Positions 52,619 through 61,932 are shown, counted from the first letter of the stretch. The stretch is DNA of 64,000 nt from UBA1381 sp964399965 (GCA_964399965.1 CAYNRX010000002.1:1-64000); one strand, 5' to 3'. Program-made: numbers and translations. The notes: a model not told the origin generated them from the sequence alone.

Positions 52619-52747
52619 AGGCCACCCGGAAGCGGTTTTTGCGCCCCTTGCCGCAGTTATGGGAGAAGCGGCTCGGGGCAAAGGGATTCGGGCGGGACTT
52701 ACCGCCCTGGATTTTTTATTCCATTCCGCGTTTGCGGAAGTGGGAGC

Positions 52748-54691
52748 TTATTCTGCGGCAGTGAGTGTAAAGTTGTCCGCGCCCGGATAGAATACCGTTG
52801 CGTCTTCTACATCGATGCCTACAAACTGATAGATAAAATACGTACCGTTTGTTTCGTCAACGTTGGCTATATCTACCTTTGTCGGTGTGCATACGTTCTC
52901 ACCGGCTGTAACTGTGGGAACTGCGCCGTCTGTGGGGTTGGTTACTCTGATAACTACCGTCTGGACGGCGTTGTTGCCTACAACCTCAGACCAGGTTGCT
53001 GTGCCACCGTCAGTTACATTCTCTATCTGACCATCAGCCGGAGAATAGCTTGCTTCGTTCAGAGTTGCAGCGATTGTGGGAGCGGCTTTTTCTATGAGTA
53101 CGTAGTCGAGGATAACTCTTGTATTATCAGCTTCTACATATATTATGTCTCCTTTTTCCAACTTCACAGGTTTTGAAGTTTGCGTAAGGATCTTATTAAC
53201 GGAAGCGTCATTTAACACTAACGTGTCTATTGTATTTTCGCTCGTGTTGCTATATATTTTTAACGAAACATCATAATTTACATTCGTATTAGCTCCACTT
53301 GCCGTTACCTTATACCAACCGTCTTCTTTAACTTCAAAGAATTTTATTCCCGAACCATTAAAACCGCTTTTTCCAACACCGCCAGAAAATCTTTCGTTTG
53401 AGTTGTTACTTTTATCTGGCATAACATCTTCCGCTTCAAAGAAATATGCTTCCCCATCGTATTTTTCGTATTTCACAGTTATCTTCTGATTGCTTGTCGG
53501 GATAACGCTGCCAGTATACTTTCTGCTTGCAACTGCAGCTTCCAAATTCGTTTTGTGTTTAGCAACAACTTTTCCTGTATCATCAACTATATACGCAGGA
53601 AAATTATAGTTAAATGCATCTCCTTCAAGCACCGTACCGGAAGCAAGCACTTTGTTCTCGTCGGTAGAGGGAACAACTTTTACTTCACACTCCTGCGCTT
53701 CTCTTACCTGAACCGTTACAACAAGTCCCTCGCTTATTGTTCCGTTGCCCAGATCATTTGTTGTACAAATATATTTTGTCGCACTATCTTCTGAATAGAA
53801 CGATTCCATATCTATTACCGGTGCCGCCCCAACTGCACCGGACGGGGTATCGGTTCTTACAGTATCGTCACCACACACGTATTTAACTGTGTACTGCGCC
53901 ATTGTTGCAGTCTGTGCGCTCTTTGTTATAACAAGGTTGTCAAAAGCAAAAGATCTGTCTGTGTTATCCGCATTACTGCCTGTATATGTTATATTAAGAG
54001 ACGCGATATCCTTTATAACGGTATCAGGCAATGTTGCCGAATATGTTTTATTGGCAGTATTTTTACCGCTTGTCTTTAAAAAATTAGTCTCTACAAAGCC
54101 GTCACCGTTTATTGTAATGGTTGTGTGAGTATTATAATCTTTATTGTCTCGATACGGTTGGCCGTTTCCACCCCAGCCATTTGCATCTTTGCTGGTGTTA
54201 TATCCGCTTTGGTAATTAAACGCTGCAAAGCCTGCAGGCGTTGTTCCGCCTATCGACAATGCAGTAACATTACAACTACCCCAATTGTAGGTATAGCTTA
54301 CCAATGCATCCCCTTTGGAGTTGCTCAGCGTTATTACAACATCAGTTCCTCTGCCTATCCATCCTTGAAGCGTATCAAATTCGACCCTGATCTCCTCACC
54401 GCTTGCTATAGCGTACGGCTGGTTACCCTCCGTTACTGCGTCACTGTCAAAAGTTGCTGTTGCTTCACCGTCCGATATGAGCAAGACCTTATTGTAATTT
54501 GTATCAAGCGCAGAATCATATATATGCGTTCCATTTTCTACCGCTGTTATTGCACTTGTCACACCAAACACATTAGTATCACTTTCAAAGTTTTCGTTAA
54601 GCAATTGTTGGTCTTCCGCAAATGCCGTGCACCCCAAACCCGCGGCTATCGCCAGGGCGGCGATTCCGCTTATCATTTTTTTGAATTTCAT
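52748..54691 (-). CDS. Secreted protein with CBM6/35-like module, function unknown
   Basis: The 647-aa exported protein has a signal peptide (MKFKKMISGIAALAIAAGLG, cleavage near AFA), an N-terminal jelly-roll-like domain (about 28-265, LLNENFESD... to FAFDNLVITK), a linker module (VKYVCGDDTVRTDTPSG...), a CBM6/35-like module (about 420-540, from YFFEAEDVMP to ILDYVLIEK) and a C-terminal Ig-like part. No catalytic motif is recognised; it probably binds plant polysaccharide at the surface. It resembles the protein at 33254-34978 in layout. Its promoter carries an 11-G tract in the spacer. GGGAGGA precedes the ATG. Confidence 0.75.
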   Translation of the reverse strand: MKFKKMISGIAALAIAAGLGCTAFAEDQQLLNENFESDTNVFGVTSAITAVENGTHIYDSALDTNYNKVLLISDGEATATFDSDAVTEGNQPYAIASGEEIRVEFDTLQGWIGRGTDVVITLSNSKGDALVSYTYNWGSCNVTALSIGGTTPAGFAAFNYQSGYNTSKDANGWGGNGQPYRDNKDYNTHTTITINGDGFVETNFLKTSGKNTANKTYSATLPDTVIKDIASLNITYTGSNADNTDRSFAFDNLVITKSAQTATMAQYTVKYVCGDDTVRTDTPSGAVGAAPVIDMESFYSEDSATKYICTTNDLGNGTISEGLVVTVQVREAQECEVKVVPSTDENKVLASGTVLEGDAFNYNFPAYIVDDTGKVVAKHKTNLEAAVASRKYTGSVIPTSNQKITVKYEKYDGEAYFFEAEDVMPDKSNNSNERFSGGVGKSGFNGSGIKFFEVKEDGWYKVTASGANTNVNYDVSLKIYSNTSENTIDTLVLNDASVNKILTQTSKPVKLEKGDIIYVEADNTRVILDYVLIEKAAPTIAATLNEASYSPADGQIENVTDGGTATWSEVVGNNAVQTVVIRVTNPTDGAVPTVTAGENVCTPTKVDIANVDETNGTYFIYQFVGIDVEDATVFYPGADNFTLTAAE

Positions 54692-54835
54692 CTCAAAATT
54701 CCTCCCTCATATTTATACACGCCCCTGCACCGCGGCCGATAAACAGCCGCTCTCCGGCGATCTCCCCTCGCCGGAATCCTCCGCTTCCGCTGTCTGTCCC
54801 CCCGGGCACAAAAGGCATATTTATTAGATAAGTTA

Positions 54836-54864
54836 ATTATACACCCCCCCCCCCGAAAAATCAA
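54836..54864 (-). promoter_or_regulatory. Promoter with an 11-G homopolymer in the -35/-10 spacer
   Basis: Minus strand: TTGATT (-35), TATAAT (-10) and a 17-base spacer made of TTTC, eleven G and TG. Slippage in the G tract would change the spacing, as in known phase-variable promoters. Confidence 0.75.
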
Positions 54865-54928
54865 GCAATATATTGCTCTTTTTATGGAAGAATCGTTTAT
54901 TTCTTGCTAAAATGGGTAATTGTGCATA

Positions 54929-54966
54929 AAAAAACCGCCTTCGGCATCGCCGAAGGCGGTTTTTTG
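54929..54966 (-). terminator. Terminator downstream of metK
   Basis: ACCGCCTTCGGC-ATC-GCCGAAGGCGGT is a perfect 12-bp stem with A and T runs on its sides, active in either direction. Confidence 0.82.
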
Positions 54967-55033
54967 CATAAATTTTAGGGGTTGTGGTCATATCTATCGA
55001 GGACGGATTTTTTACGCTCCGCTTGCTGTGCGG

Positions 55034-55095
55034 GTGCACCCCGCAAGCCTTTAAAAAGGCTTGACCCAAACTTTATGGCAGTGCTGCGCACTGCT
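55034..55095 (-). repeat. Partial copy of the 238-bp repeat module, directly after metK
   Basis: On the minus strand it reads AGCAGTGCGCAGCACTGCC, then ATAAAGTTTGGGTCAAGCC, then TTTTTAAAGGCTTGCGGGG, matching the start of the array at 44884. It begins right after the metK stop codon, in the same orientation relative to the gene as the array has to the DUF2325 gene. Confidence 0.85.
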
Positions 55096-56280
55096 TTACA
55101 GTCCCAGAGCCTGTTTTAGTTCTTCAGTTCTATTTGTCTCTTCCCATTTCACGCCCAGCTCCTCGCGCCCCATATGGCCATAGGCCGCAAGCTGCTTGTA
55201 AATGGGCTTTCTAAGATCAAGGTCGCGGATTATTGCGTACGGCCGCAGGTCGAACACCTTATTAACAGCCTCGGCTATCTTCTCATCAGCGACAATGCCG
55301 GTGGAAAACGTATCCACGCTCACCGATACCGGATGGGCAACGCCTATCGCATAGGCCAGCTGTATCTCGCATTTCTTGGCGATACCGGCCGCCACCACGT
55401 TTTTCGCCGCCCATCTGGCCGCGTACGCCGCCGAACGGTCGACCTTTGTCGGATCCTTGCCGGAAAACGCTCCGCCGCCATGGCGCGCATAGCCGCCGTA
55501 GGTATCGACTATGAGTTTTCTGCCCGTAAGGCCGCTGTCTCCCTGGGGGCCGCCGACAACGAATCGGCCTGTGGGGTTAATGTAATATTTGGTGTTATCG
55601 TCTATCATTCCCTCGGGTACTACCGGCTTTATCACGTATTGGATAATATCCCGGCGGAGCATTTCTATCTCCGCCTCGGGCGCGTGCTGGGAGGATACGA
55701 CTATCGTATCAATGCGTACCGGCTTGTCGTCCTCGTATTCCACAGTTACCTGGGATTTGCCGTCCGGGCGCAGATAGGGGAGTATGCCCGTTTTTCTCAC
55801 CTCGGTAAGCCTTTTGCACAGCTTATGCGCCAGGGATATCGCCAGCGGCATCAGCTCCGGCGTTTCATCGCAGGCATAGCCGAACATCATGCCCTGGTCG
55901 CCCGCACCGGTGGAGTTAAGATCGTCATGGCCGCCGCTCTCGCGGTTTTCGTAACCCTCGTTGACGCCCTGGGCGATATCGGGCGACTGCTCGTCTATGG
56001 AGGTCACCACGGCGCAGGTCGTGCCGTCAAAGCCATACTTGGCACGGTCATAGCCGATATCAAGCACCACCTCGCGCACCGTCTTGGGCACGTCAACGTA
56101 GCAGGTGGTGGAGATCTCCCCCATTACTGACACTATTCCTGTGGTACAGGTCGTTTCACAGGCTACTCTGGCCATGGGATCCTGTTCGATTATCTTATCG
56201 AGGATAGCGTCCGATATCTGGTCGCATATTTTGTCCGGGTGTCCCTCGGTCACTGATTCTGACGTAAAGAGCTTTTTCAA
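55096..56280 (-). CDS. metK: S-adenosylmethionine synthetase
   Basis: The 394-aa enzyme makes SAM from methionine and ATP. It starts LKKLFTSESVTEGHPDKICD and carries GAGDQGMMFGYA and GGGAFSGKDPTKVDRSAAY, the two MetK signatures. The start is probably TTG 56280, about 10 bases after AAAGGA; TTG 56289 overlaps the binding site. It follows cysK by 19 bases, probably in one operon for sulfur amino acid use. Confidence 0.96.
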   Translation of the reverse strand: MKKLFTSESVTEGHPDKICDQISDAILDKIIEQDPMARVACETTCTTGIVSVMGEISTTCYVDVPKTVREVVLDIGYDRAKYGFDGTTCAVVTSIDEQSPDIAQGVNEGYENRESGGHDDLNSTGAGDQGMMFGYACDETPELMPLAISLAHKLCKRLTEVRKTGILPYLRPDGKSQVTVEYEDDKPVRIDTIVVSSQHAPEAEIEMLRRDIIQYVIKPVVPEGMIDDNTKYYINPTGRFVVGGPQGDSGLTGRKLIVDTYGGYARHGGGAFSGKDPTKVDRSAAYAARWAAKNVVAAGIAKKCEIQLAYAIGVAHPVSVSVDTFSTGIVADEKIAEAVNKVFDLRPYAIIRDLDLRKPIYKQLAAYGHMGREELGVKWEETNRTEELKQALGL

Positions 56281-56299
56281 TCCTATCAAATCCTTTCGT

Positions 56300-57280
56300 T
56301 TATTTTATGCTTTCGCAGCCGAGTATTTCCACCCCGGCGCTTATATATTCTTCCTTGACCGGCCAATCCTTGGTGTAATCGGTCGAGAGGTATTTTTTGT
56401 TATCGTCGGCAAATACGGTCACCATGTTGTCAAGCCCCGTTTTCACTGCACCGATGAAATTTGCCCCCGAGGATATACCCACTCCCAGTCCGAGTGTTTC
56501 CGCCAGCTTTCTGGCCATGAGTATGGAGTCGATATCGTCAACGCCCACTACCTCGTCAAGCTCTCGAAGGTTTACTATCGGGGGAATGAACTCGTCTGAT
56601 ATCCCCTGTATCTTATGGGAGCCGACCTTCGTTCCGGTGGAAAGCGTCGGAGATGCGGACGGCTCCAGAGGGAACGCCTTCACCGCAGGCCATCTTGACC
56701 GCAGAGCACGCGCAAGCCCCATTATCGTGCCGCCGGTGCCTACCCCGGCGATAACGCCTGACGGCACGGCGCCGATGCTGTCGAGCTGACGGAGGATCTC
56801 CGCGCCGGTATCCTCGATATGGGCGTTGATGTTCTCAACATTTTCAAACTGCTGCGGCAGGAATACACCGCCGCCCTTTGCCAGCTCCTCGCACATTTTT
56901 ATGGAGCCTAAAAATCCGCCCTCCTCCTTTGATACCAGCCTGACCTTGGCTCCGTAGCTTTTCATCAGGTTTATCCTTTCGCGGCTCATCCAGTCCGGCA
57001 TGAATATCGTCACCGGATGACCGAGGTACGCTCCCAGCGCGCAAAACGCAATACCCGTATTGCCGCTGGTGGCTTCGGCTATCATGTCGCCGCGGCGGAT
57101 ACTGCCGTTGGCGTACGCTTTTTTTAGTATATAATAGGCAACGCGATCCTTTATGCTGCCGCTTATGTTATAAAACTCAGGCTTAGCGAAAATGCGCCGC
57201 GTCTCCCCCTTATACCGGTAATGGATTATCACCATCGGCGTGTTGGAGATCAGCGCGCCTATATTATCGAATCGATCCAA
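56300..57280 (-). CDS. cysK: Cysteine synthase family protein (PLP-dependent)
   Basis: The 326-aa fold-type II PLP enzyme would make cysteine from O-acetylserine and sulfide. The PLP lysine lies in SGSIKDRVAYY (Lys44), phosphate-binding GVGTGGTIMG near 180, substrate loop EATSGNTGIAF near 69-79 and the ISSGANF segment near 278. It may instead be a CysM or cystathionine synthase-like variant. The start is TTG 57280, 10 bases after AAAGGAG. metK follows. Confidence 0.9.
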   Translation of the reverse strand: MDRFDNIGALISNTPMVIIHYRYKGETRRIFAKPEFYNISGSIKDRVAYYILKKAYANGSIRRGDMIAEATSGNTGIAFCALGAYLGHPVTIFMPDWMSRERINLMKSYGAKVRLVSKEEGGFLGSIKMCEELAKGGGVFLPQQFENVENINAHIEDTGAEILRQLDSIGAVPSGVIAGVGTGGTIMGLARALRSRWPAVKAFPLEPSASPTLSTGTKVGSHKIQGISDEFIPPIVNLRELDEVVGVDDIDSILMARKLAETLGLGVGISSGANFIGAVKTGLDNMVTVFADDNKKYLSTDYTKDWPVKEEYISAGVEILGCESIK

Positions 57281-57304
57281 AATGCTTCCGCTCCTTTCCC
57301 TATA

Positions 57305-57333
57305 ATTTTACTATTTTTCTTATGGGTTGTCAA
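57305..57333 (-). promoter_or_regulatory. Promoter of cysK-metK
   Basis: Minus strand: TTGACA, 17 bases, TAAAAT. Confidence 0.75.
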
Positions 57334-57407
57334 TAGAAGATTTGTATTTTCTATTTATACTATGCAGTCAGGGGCAATTATTTTATATTTTTGGGCAATT
57401 TTCCTTA

Positions 57408-57436
57408 GTGCAAATTTCCCCGGATGGCGTTATAAT
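57408..57436 (+). promoter_or_regulatory. Promoter candidate of the DUF5107-TPR gene
   Basis: GTGCAA, 17 bases, perfect TATAAT, 46 bases upstream of the start; the -35 box is weak. Confidence 0.5.
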
Positions 57437-57482
57437 AAAAGCACAACAAGAGAACAAGGTATCTCAGAAAGGACGAAGCATT

Positions 57483-60400
57483 ATGAATATGAAGCAAACA
57501 GCAGTATGGGAAGAAACGGTCATTATCCCCACATACGAGGCCGGACGCCCGGACAAAAACCCCATGTTTCTGGAAAAGCGCGTCTATCAGGGAAGCTCCG
57601 GCCGCGTGTATCCCCATCCGGTGACCGAAACTCTCTCCGATGTCAAGATCGACAAGAAATACCGGGCGGTATTTTTGGAAAACGATTACCTCAAAGTAAT
57701 GGTACTGCCGGAGATCGGCGGCCGCATCCAGCGCATCTACGACAAGACGAACGGCTATGACTGCGTGTATTACAACGAGGTCATAAAGCCCGCTCTGGTC
57801 GGCCTTGCCGGGCCGTGGATCTCGGGCGGCATCGAGTTCAACTGGCCTCAGCACCACCGCCCGTCCACCTTCGATCCCGTCTCCTGCACCTTCCGCCGCA
57901 ATGCAGACGGCAGCGCAACGGTGATCGTGGGCGAGACTGAAAAGATGACGCATACGCATTCGGCGGCCGCCTTCACGCTCTATCCCGATAAGGCGTATGT
58001 GGAGATAAAAGCCCATCTTTACAACCCCACGTCTCTGCCCAAGACGTTCCTCTGGTGGGCAAATCCGGCCGTGGAGGTCAACGATAATACGCAATCGGTA
58101 TTTCCCCCGGACGTGCACGCAGTAATGGATCACGGCAAGCGCGATGTGTCCAAATTCCCCATAGCCGACGGCGTTTATTATAAAGTCGACTATGCCCCCG
58201 GCACCGATATTTCCCGCTACAAGAATATCCCCGTGCCCACCTCCTATATGGCGTACCACTCGGATTTCGATTTCGTGGGCAATTATGACCACGGCAAAAA
58301 TGCCGGGCTTCTGCACGTGGCCGATCACCATATATCGCCGGGCAAGAAGCAGTGGACCTGGGGATGCGGCGATTTCGGCCGCAGCTGGGACAGGAATCTT
58401 TCCGATGACGGACGGCCTTACATAGAGCTGATGACCGGCGTTTTCACCGATAATCAGCCCGATTTCACCTTCCTGGCGCCGTATGAGTCGAAGAGCTTTA
58501 CCCAGTATTTCATGCCCTACAAAAACGCAGGCGCGGTAAAGAACGCCAACGAGGATGCGATGGTCAATCTGGAAAGCGAAAACGGCCGTATCCGCCTGCG
58601 CGTATACACCAGCGGCGAATTTTCCGGCTCCGTCCTCCTGTCGCAGGGCGATAAGGTGCTTGTAAACGAGCAGGTATCCCTTTCTCCCCTGCATACATAC
58701 GACCGTGAAATCGAGGGAGAGAATGACGGGCTGTATTTTGCCCTTATCGACGGGGACGGTTCGATAGTCCTTGAATATGCTCCCCAGGAGGAAGCGGAGG
58801 AGGAAACCCCCGCACCTGCCCAGGCATCGCCGCTGCCGGAGGATATCGAGACGATCGAGGAGCTGTATCTGACGGCAGTGCATCTGGAGCAGTACCGCCA
58901 TGCCACCTATGATCCCGACGACTACTACCGCGAAGGCCTGCGCCGTGACGCCGGGGATATCCGCCTTAATAACGGCTACGGCAAACGGCTGTATGCACGC
59001 GGGCTGTACGAGAAGGCGGAGGAGCATTTCCGCCGCGCCGTAAAACGGTCAACGATGAAAAATCCCAATCCCTACGACAGCGAACCGTACTACAACCTCG
59101 GGCTTGCTCTTGAGGCCCAGGGCAAGCTATCAGAAGCATTCGACAGCTATTATAAAGCCACCTGGAGTGATGCGATGAAGTCCCGCGCCTACCTGCGCAT
59201 GGCCTTTATCGAAGCGCAGCGGGAGAATTTCGCACGGGCATTGGAATTTGTTGAAGAATCGCTGGTATTCGGCGGACGCAACCTGTCATCGCGGGATCTC
59301 AAGACCGCCCTGCTGCGTTTGGCGGGCGATACCAAAACGGCGGCCGCTCTTGCGCACGATACCGTAAAGCTCGACGCGGTCGATACGGCGGCTTATTGGG
59401 AGCTGTACCGTCTGGGGGAGATATCGTTATCAGAGTTTTCCTCCATCACCCACGGCGATGCGTTCAATTACGTGGAGACCGCCCTGTTCTATAAGGACGC
59501 AGGCCTTACCGATGAGGCTGTCGCCCTGCTCAAACAAATGCAGGACAGCGAGGATCCCCTGATCCATTACTACCTGGCATATCTCACCGGCGATGAAGGA
59601 GAGCTTTTCCATGCTGCCGGATTATGCCCCGACTGCTGTTTCCCCAACCGTCTGGAGGATATTCCCGTGCTGCAGTATGCGGCCGAGAGGAACAAAGAGG
59701 ATAACAAGGCTCCGTATTATCTGGGCAACATTCTCTATGACAAGGGGCGGTTTGAGGAAGCAATAGAGTTGTGGGAAGAATCACGATTCCGCAACGACCG
59801 TTTTGCGACCGTAAGGCGCAATCTGGCACTGTCATATTTCAATAAGCGTCATGACGCGGAAGCGGCGGAACGGGAGCTTTCGGCTGCGGTATCGCTTGAC
59901 CCGGAGGATATGCGGGTATTCTTCGAATACGACCAGCTGTTAAAACAGCTCAACCGGCCGGTGTCGGAGCGTCTGGCGCATATGGAGGAGCGCAAAGGCC
60001 TGCTGGAGAAGCGCGACGATCTCTATACCGAATACATAACGCTTTTAAATCGCGATGGGCAGTATGAGAAGGCTCTCAAGCTGATGAGATCGCACAAATT
60101 CCACCCCTGGGAAGGCGGCGAAGGCAAGATAACCAAGGAATACAAGACGAGCCTCGTGCAGCTTGCCAAAACGGCGGATAACCCGGAGGAGCTTTTGACC
60201 GCCGCCCTGTCTTATCCGGAAAATCTCGGCGAAGGTAAGCTGATAGGCGAAAAGGACAACGATGTCTACTATTACCTCGGCTGCCTTGACACTCCCCGCG
60301 CGGCTGAATATCTGGAAAAAGCCGCCGACTGCGCCTTTGAGCTGGGCGGAGCGATGTATTACAACGATCAGCCGCCGCATATGCTCTACTATGCCGCTCT

Positions 60401-60680
60401 CGCCCTGCGCCGTCTCGGGCGCGAGGATGAGGCCCTCCTGCGGCTTAAGGCCATGACCGAATACGGCCGGGCGCACATGAACGACCATATGCGTATAGAT
60501 TACTTTGCCGTATCGCTGCCCGATTTCCTCATTTTCGAGGCCGATCTCGACCGCAAGAACCGCGCCGAATGCTGCCGTCTGGCCGCCCTCGGATACATGG
60601 GGCTTGGCGATGAGGAAGAAGCAGGGAAATATTTGGCAGAGATGGAAAAGGCCGACTGCTCGCTTATGCGAATATTTTGA
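57483..60680 (+). CDS. DUF5107 and tetratricopeptide repeat protein
   Basis: The 1065-aa protein has an N-terminal DUF5107 region (about 1-310; a galactose-mutarotase-like beta-sandwich with VMVLPEIGGRIQRIYDKTNG and GGIEFNWPQHHRP), a short beta domain (about 320-440), an acidic linker (EEAEEETPAPAQ) and a long C-terminal array of TPR-like repeats (about 460-1055, e.g. LYEKAEEHFRRAV, PYYNLGLALEAQGKLSEAF). No signal peptide is seen. Homologues are linked to carbohydrate use, but the reaction is not established. Start 57483 follows AAAGGA; the open frame upstream to 57327 covers the promoter. Confidence 0.85.
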   Translation: MNMKQTAVWEETVIIPTYEAGRPDKNPMFLEKRVYQGSSGRVYPHPVTETLSDVKIDKKYRAVFLENDYLKVMVLPEIGGRIQRIYDKTNGYDCVYYNEVIKPALVGLAGPWISGGIEFNWPQHHRPSTFDPVSCTFRRNADGSATVIVGETEKMTHTHSAAAFTLYPDKAYVEIKAHLYNPTSLPKTFLWWANPAVEVNDNTQSVFPPDVHAVMDHGKRDVSKFPIADGVYYKVDYAPGTDISRYKNIPVPTSYMAYHSDFDFVGNYDHGKNAGLLHVADHHISPGKKQWTWGCGDFGRSWDRNLSDDGRPYIELMTGVFTDNQPDFTFLAPYESKSFTQYFMPYKNAGAVKNANEDAMVNLESENGRIRLRVYTSGEFSGSVLLSQGDKVLVNEQVSLSPLHTYDREIEGENDGLYFALIDGDGSIVLEYAPQEEAEEETPAPAQASPLPEDIETIEELYLTAVHLEQYRHATYDPDDYYREGLRRDAGDIRLNNGYGKRLYARGLYEKAEEHFRRAVKRSTMKNPNPYDSEPYYNLGLALEAQGKLSEAFDSYYKATWSDAMKSRAYLRMAFIEAQRENFARALEFVEESLVFGGRNLSSRDLKTALLRLAGDTKTAAALAHDTVKLDAVDTAAYWELYRLGEISLSEFSSITHGDAFNYVETALFYKDAGLTDEAVALLKQMQDSEDPLIHYYLAYLTGDEGELFHAAGLCPDCCFPNRLEDIPVLQYAAERNKEDNKAPYYLGNILYDKGRFEEAIELWEESRFRNDRFATVRRNLALSYFNKRHDAEAAERELSAAVSLDPEDMRVFFEYDQLLKQLNRPVSERLAHMEERKGLLEKRDDLYTEYITLLNRDGQYEKALKLMRSHKFHPWEGGEGKITKEYKTSLVQLAKTADNPEELLTAALSYPENLGEGKLIGEKDNDVYYYLGCLDTPRAAEYLEKAADCAFELGGAMYYNDQPPHMLYYAALALRRLGREDEALLRLKAMTEYGRAHMNDHMRIDYFAVSLPDFLIFEADLDRKNRAECCRLAALGYMGLGDEEEAGKYLAEMEKADCSLMRIF

Positions 60681-60687
60681 TGATAGT

Positions 60688-60719
60688 GCAAACCGCGCCT
60701 GATACCGGGCGCGGTTTGT
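60688..60719 (+). terminator. Terminator after the DUF5107 gene
   Basis: AAACCGCGCC-TGATACC-GGGCGCGGTTT with a short T-containing tail, 8 bases past the stop. Confidence 0.6.
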
Positions 60720-60728
60720 TGCGCTTGA

Positions 60729-60760
60729 AAAAAGACCGCCCACAATGGGGCGGCCTTTTT
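60729..60760. terminator. Bidirectional terminator before the three-gene unknown operon
   Basis: GACCGCCC/GGGGCGGCC flanked by A6 and T5 runs; on the minus strand it would stop transcripts of the small-gene operon. Confidence 0.65.
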
Positions 60761-60868
60761 CGAACAAAAATAATGGTAATGAAAAAAACTTTTATCTTCA
60801 GCATCTTTATTATACACTATTTTGCCTAAAATATCAAGGGGTTTTTGAAAAAAAATTATGAAATTTTT

Positions 60869-61201
60869 CTACATACCCGCCAGAAATATAACTCCCAGTG
60901 CAGCCAATAGCAGCTTATCATCACAGCCGTCAAGCAGGAGGGCGGCGACTATCAATATCAGTATCAGATCATCTGTCTCCAAGCTTCGTCCGGAGCTGCT
61001 TTTAGCAGCAGTCCGCGCTTCCTCCGCCGTCTCCTTTCTTGGGGGCACCCCCCAAGCTGGGGACGCATCCTGCGCCGGAGACGTCTGTTGCGGAGGTTTT
61101 TGAGGCGGAGGAGACATTCCCCGCGGCGGAGCTATCCCCGATGGAGGAGCAGGCCGCACCGGCTGCGGCATATCGTTATAGCTGTAATACCGCCTATACA
61201 T
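60869..61201 (-). CDS. Small proline-rich protein with C-terminal membrane segment, unknown
   Basis: The 110-aa protein begins MYRRYYSYNDMPQPVRPAPP and has a Pro/Gln/Ala-rich disordered half (about 12-65). The end is a hydrophobic region (LILILIVAALLLDGCDD, LLLAALGVIFLAG) predicted to form two short membrane segments. I do not recognise a named family. It is last in a three-gene unit, 25 bases after its neighbour. Confidence 0.7.
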   Translation of the reverse strand: MYRRYYSYNDMPQPVRPAPPSGIAPPRGMSPPPQKPPQQTSPAQDASPAWGVPPRKETAEEARTAAKSSSGRSLETDDLILILIVAALLLDGCDDKLLLAALGVIFLAGM

Positions 61202-61226
61202 ACCACGTATCCCTCCGTTCCCGAGA

Positions 61227-61580
61227 CTATTTGCTGTTTCTGAGCAGACCGCCGATGCGGCTGATACTCAATAGCTTCACCGCCGAATCAATGCTGCGGC
61301 GGCGTGTATCCCTCATATACGGTTTCAGGGACAGCAGCAGGTTTGCCCGCGGATCATCACCGCTGTCGGGCATATGCTCCACCATATCGCGTATGCGGCC
61401 TATGTAGTCGGCGTTTATGCCGCCCAGCAGGCGGGAAATATCTGGCTGCTGGGCGCTGTTTTTGTCCGACAGGGATACTTCCTCGCCCTCATCGCCCGAA
61501 CTGCTTCCGCCCAGCCCTTCCATGACCGCCTTGAGCTTTTCCTCAGCATTATCGCCCAAAAGGTTCTTTAAAATATCCAT
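61227..61580 (-). CDS. Small protein of unknown function
   Basis: The 117-aa protein begins MDILKNLLGDNAEEKLKAVM. It has an acidic low-complexity middle (GGSSSGDEGEE) and a basic C-terminal helix region (SLKPYMRDTRRRSIDSAVKL). No membrane segment or catalytic motif is seen. GGGGGA precedes the ATG. It is the second gene of the unit, 11 bases after the first. Confidence 0.7.
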   Translation of the reverse strand: MDILKNLLGDNAEEKLKAVMEGLGGSSSGDEGEEVSLSDKNSAQQPDISRLLGGINADYIGRIRDMVEHMPDSGDDPRANLLLSLKPYMRDTRRRSIDSAVKLLSISRIGGLLRNSK

Positions 61581-61591
61581 GCCTATTCCCC

Positions 61592-61855
61592 CTACAGCTT
61601 TTTCAGCATACGCACGATATCATCCGCGCCCAGCTTCGACATCGCCGCAAGATCCGCCCCGGCCAGACGGCGGCGTACTTCGTTTTTATCCATCTTGCCA
61701 AATGCATCCAGTATGCGCCGCTTTTCTGATTCTGTAAGGCTGTTTTTCACACGCGCCGCCTTGGGCGAGCTGACGGCGCTCTCCAGCTGCGCCCGCATCT
61801 TCGGATCGGCGGTCAGAGCCTTCAAGGCCTCTTCTAACTTTTTATTGGTATCCAT
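61592..61855 (-). CDS. Small helical protein of unknown function
   Basis: The 87-aa protein (MDTNKKLEEALKALTADPKM to ADDIVRMLKKL) looks wholly alpha-helical and charged. No known domain is recognised. It is first in a three-gene unit expressed from a sigma-E-like promoter candidate. Conserved spacing and ribosome binding sites argue that the unit is real. Confidence 0.7.
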   Translation of the reverse strand: MDTNKKLEEALKALTADPKMRAQLESAVSSPKAARVKNSLTESEKRRILDAFGKMDKNEVRRRLAGADLAAMSKLGADDIVRMLKKL

Positions 61856-61883
61856 ATACTTTTCGTCCTTTTCCTTTTTATTC

Positions 61884-61912
61884 TATATTATGCTCTGTGA
61901 TTTATAATATGA
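61884..61912 (-). promoter_or_regulatory. Sigma-E-like promoter candidate of the three-gene unit
   Basis: Minus strand: TCATATT, 13 bases, CATAATATA. The -35 fits KMATATT and the -10 fits CATANNNT. Spacing is at the low end for sigma-E. Confidence 0.4.
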
Positions 61913-61932
61913 CTGCCGCGGGGAAAGGGTGC

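Noticed and set aside
52620..52740. Further terminator-like hairpins (GGGCGGG/CGCCC then TGGATTTTTT)
   Set aside because: The T run is on the plus strand where no gene ends; the stem near 52592 explains termination of the minus-strand gene better.
57405..59027. Minus-strand 540-aa ORF
   Set aside because: It lies wholly antisense to the DUF5107 gene, has no family match and is a codon-bias shadow.
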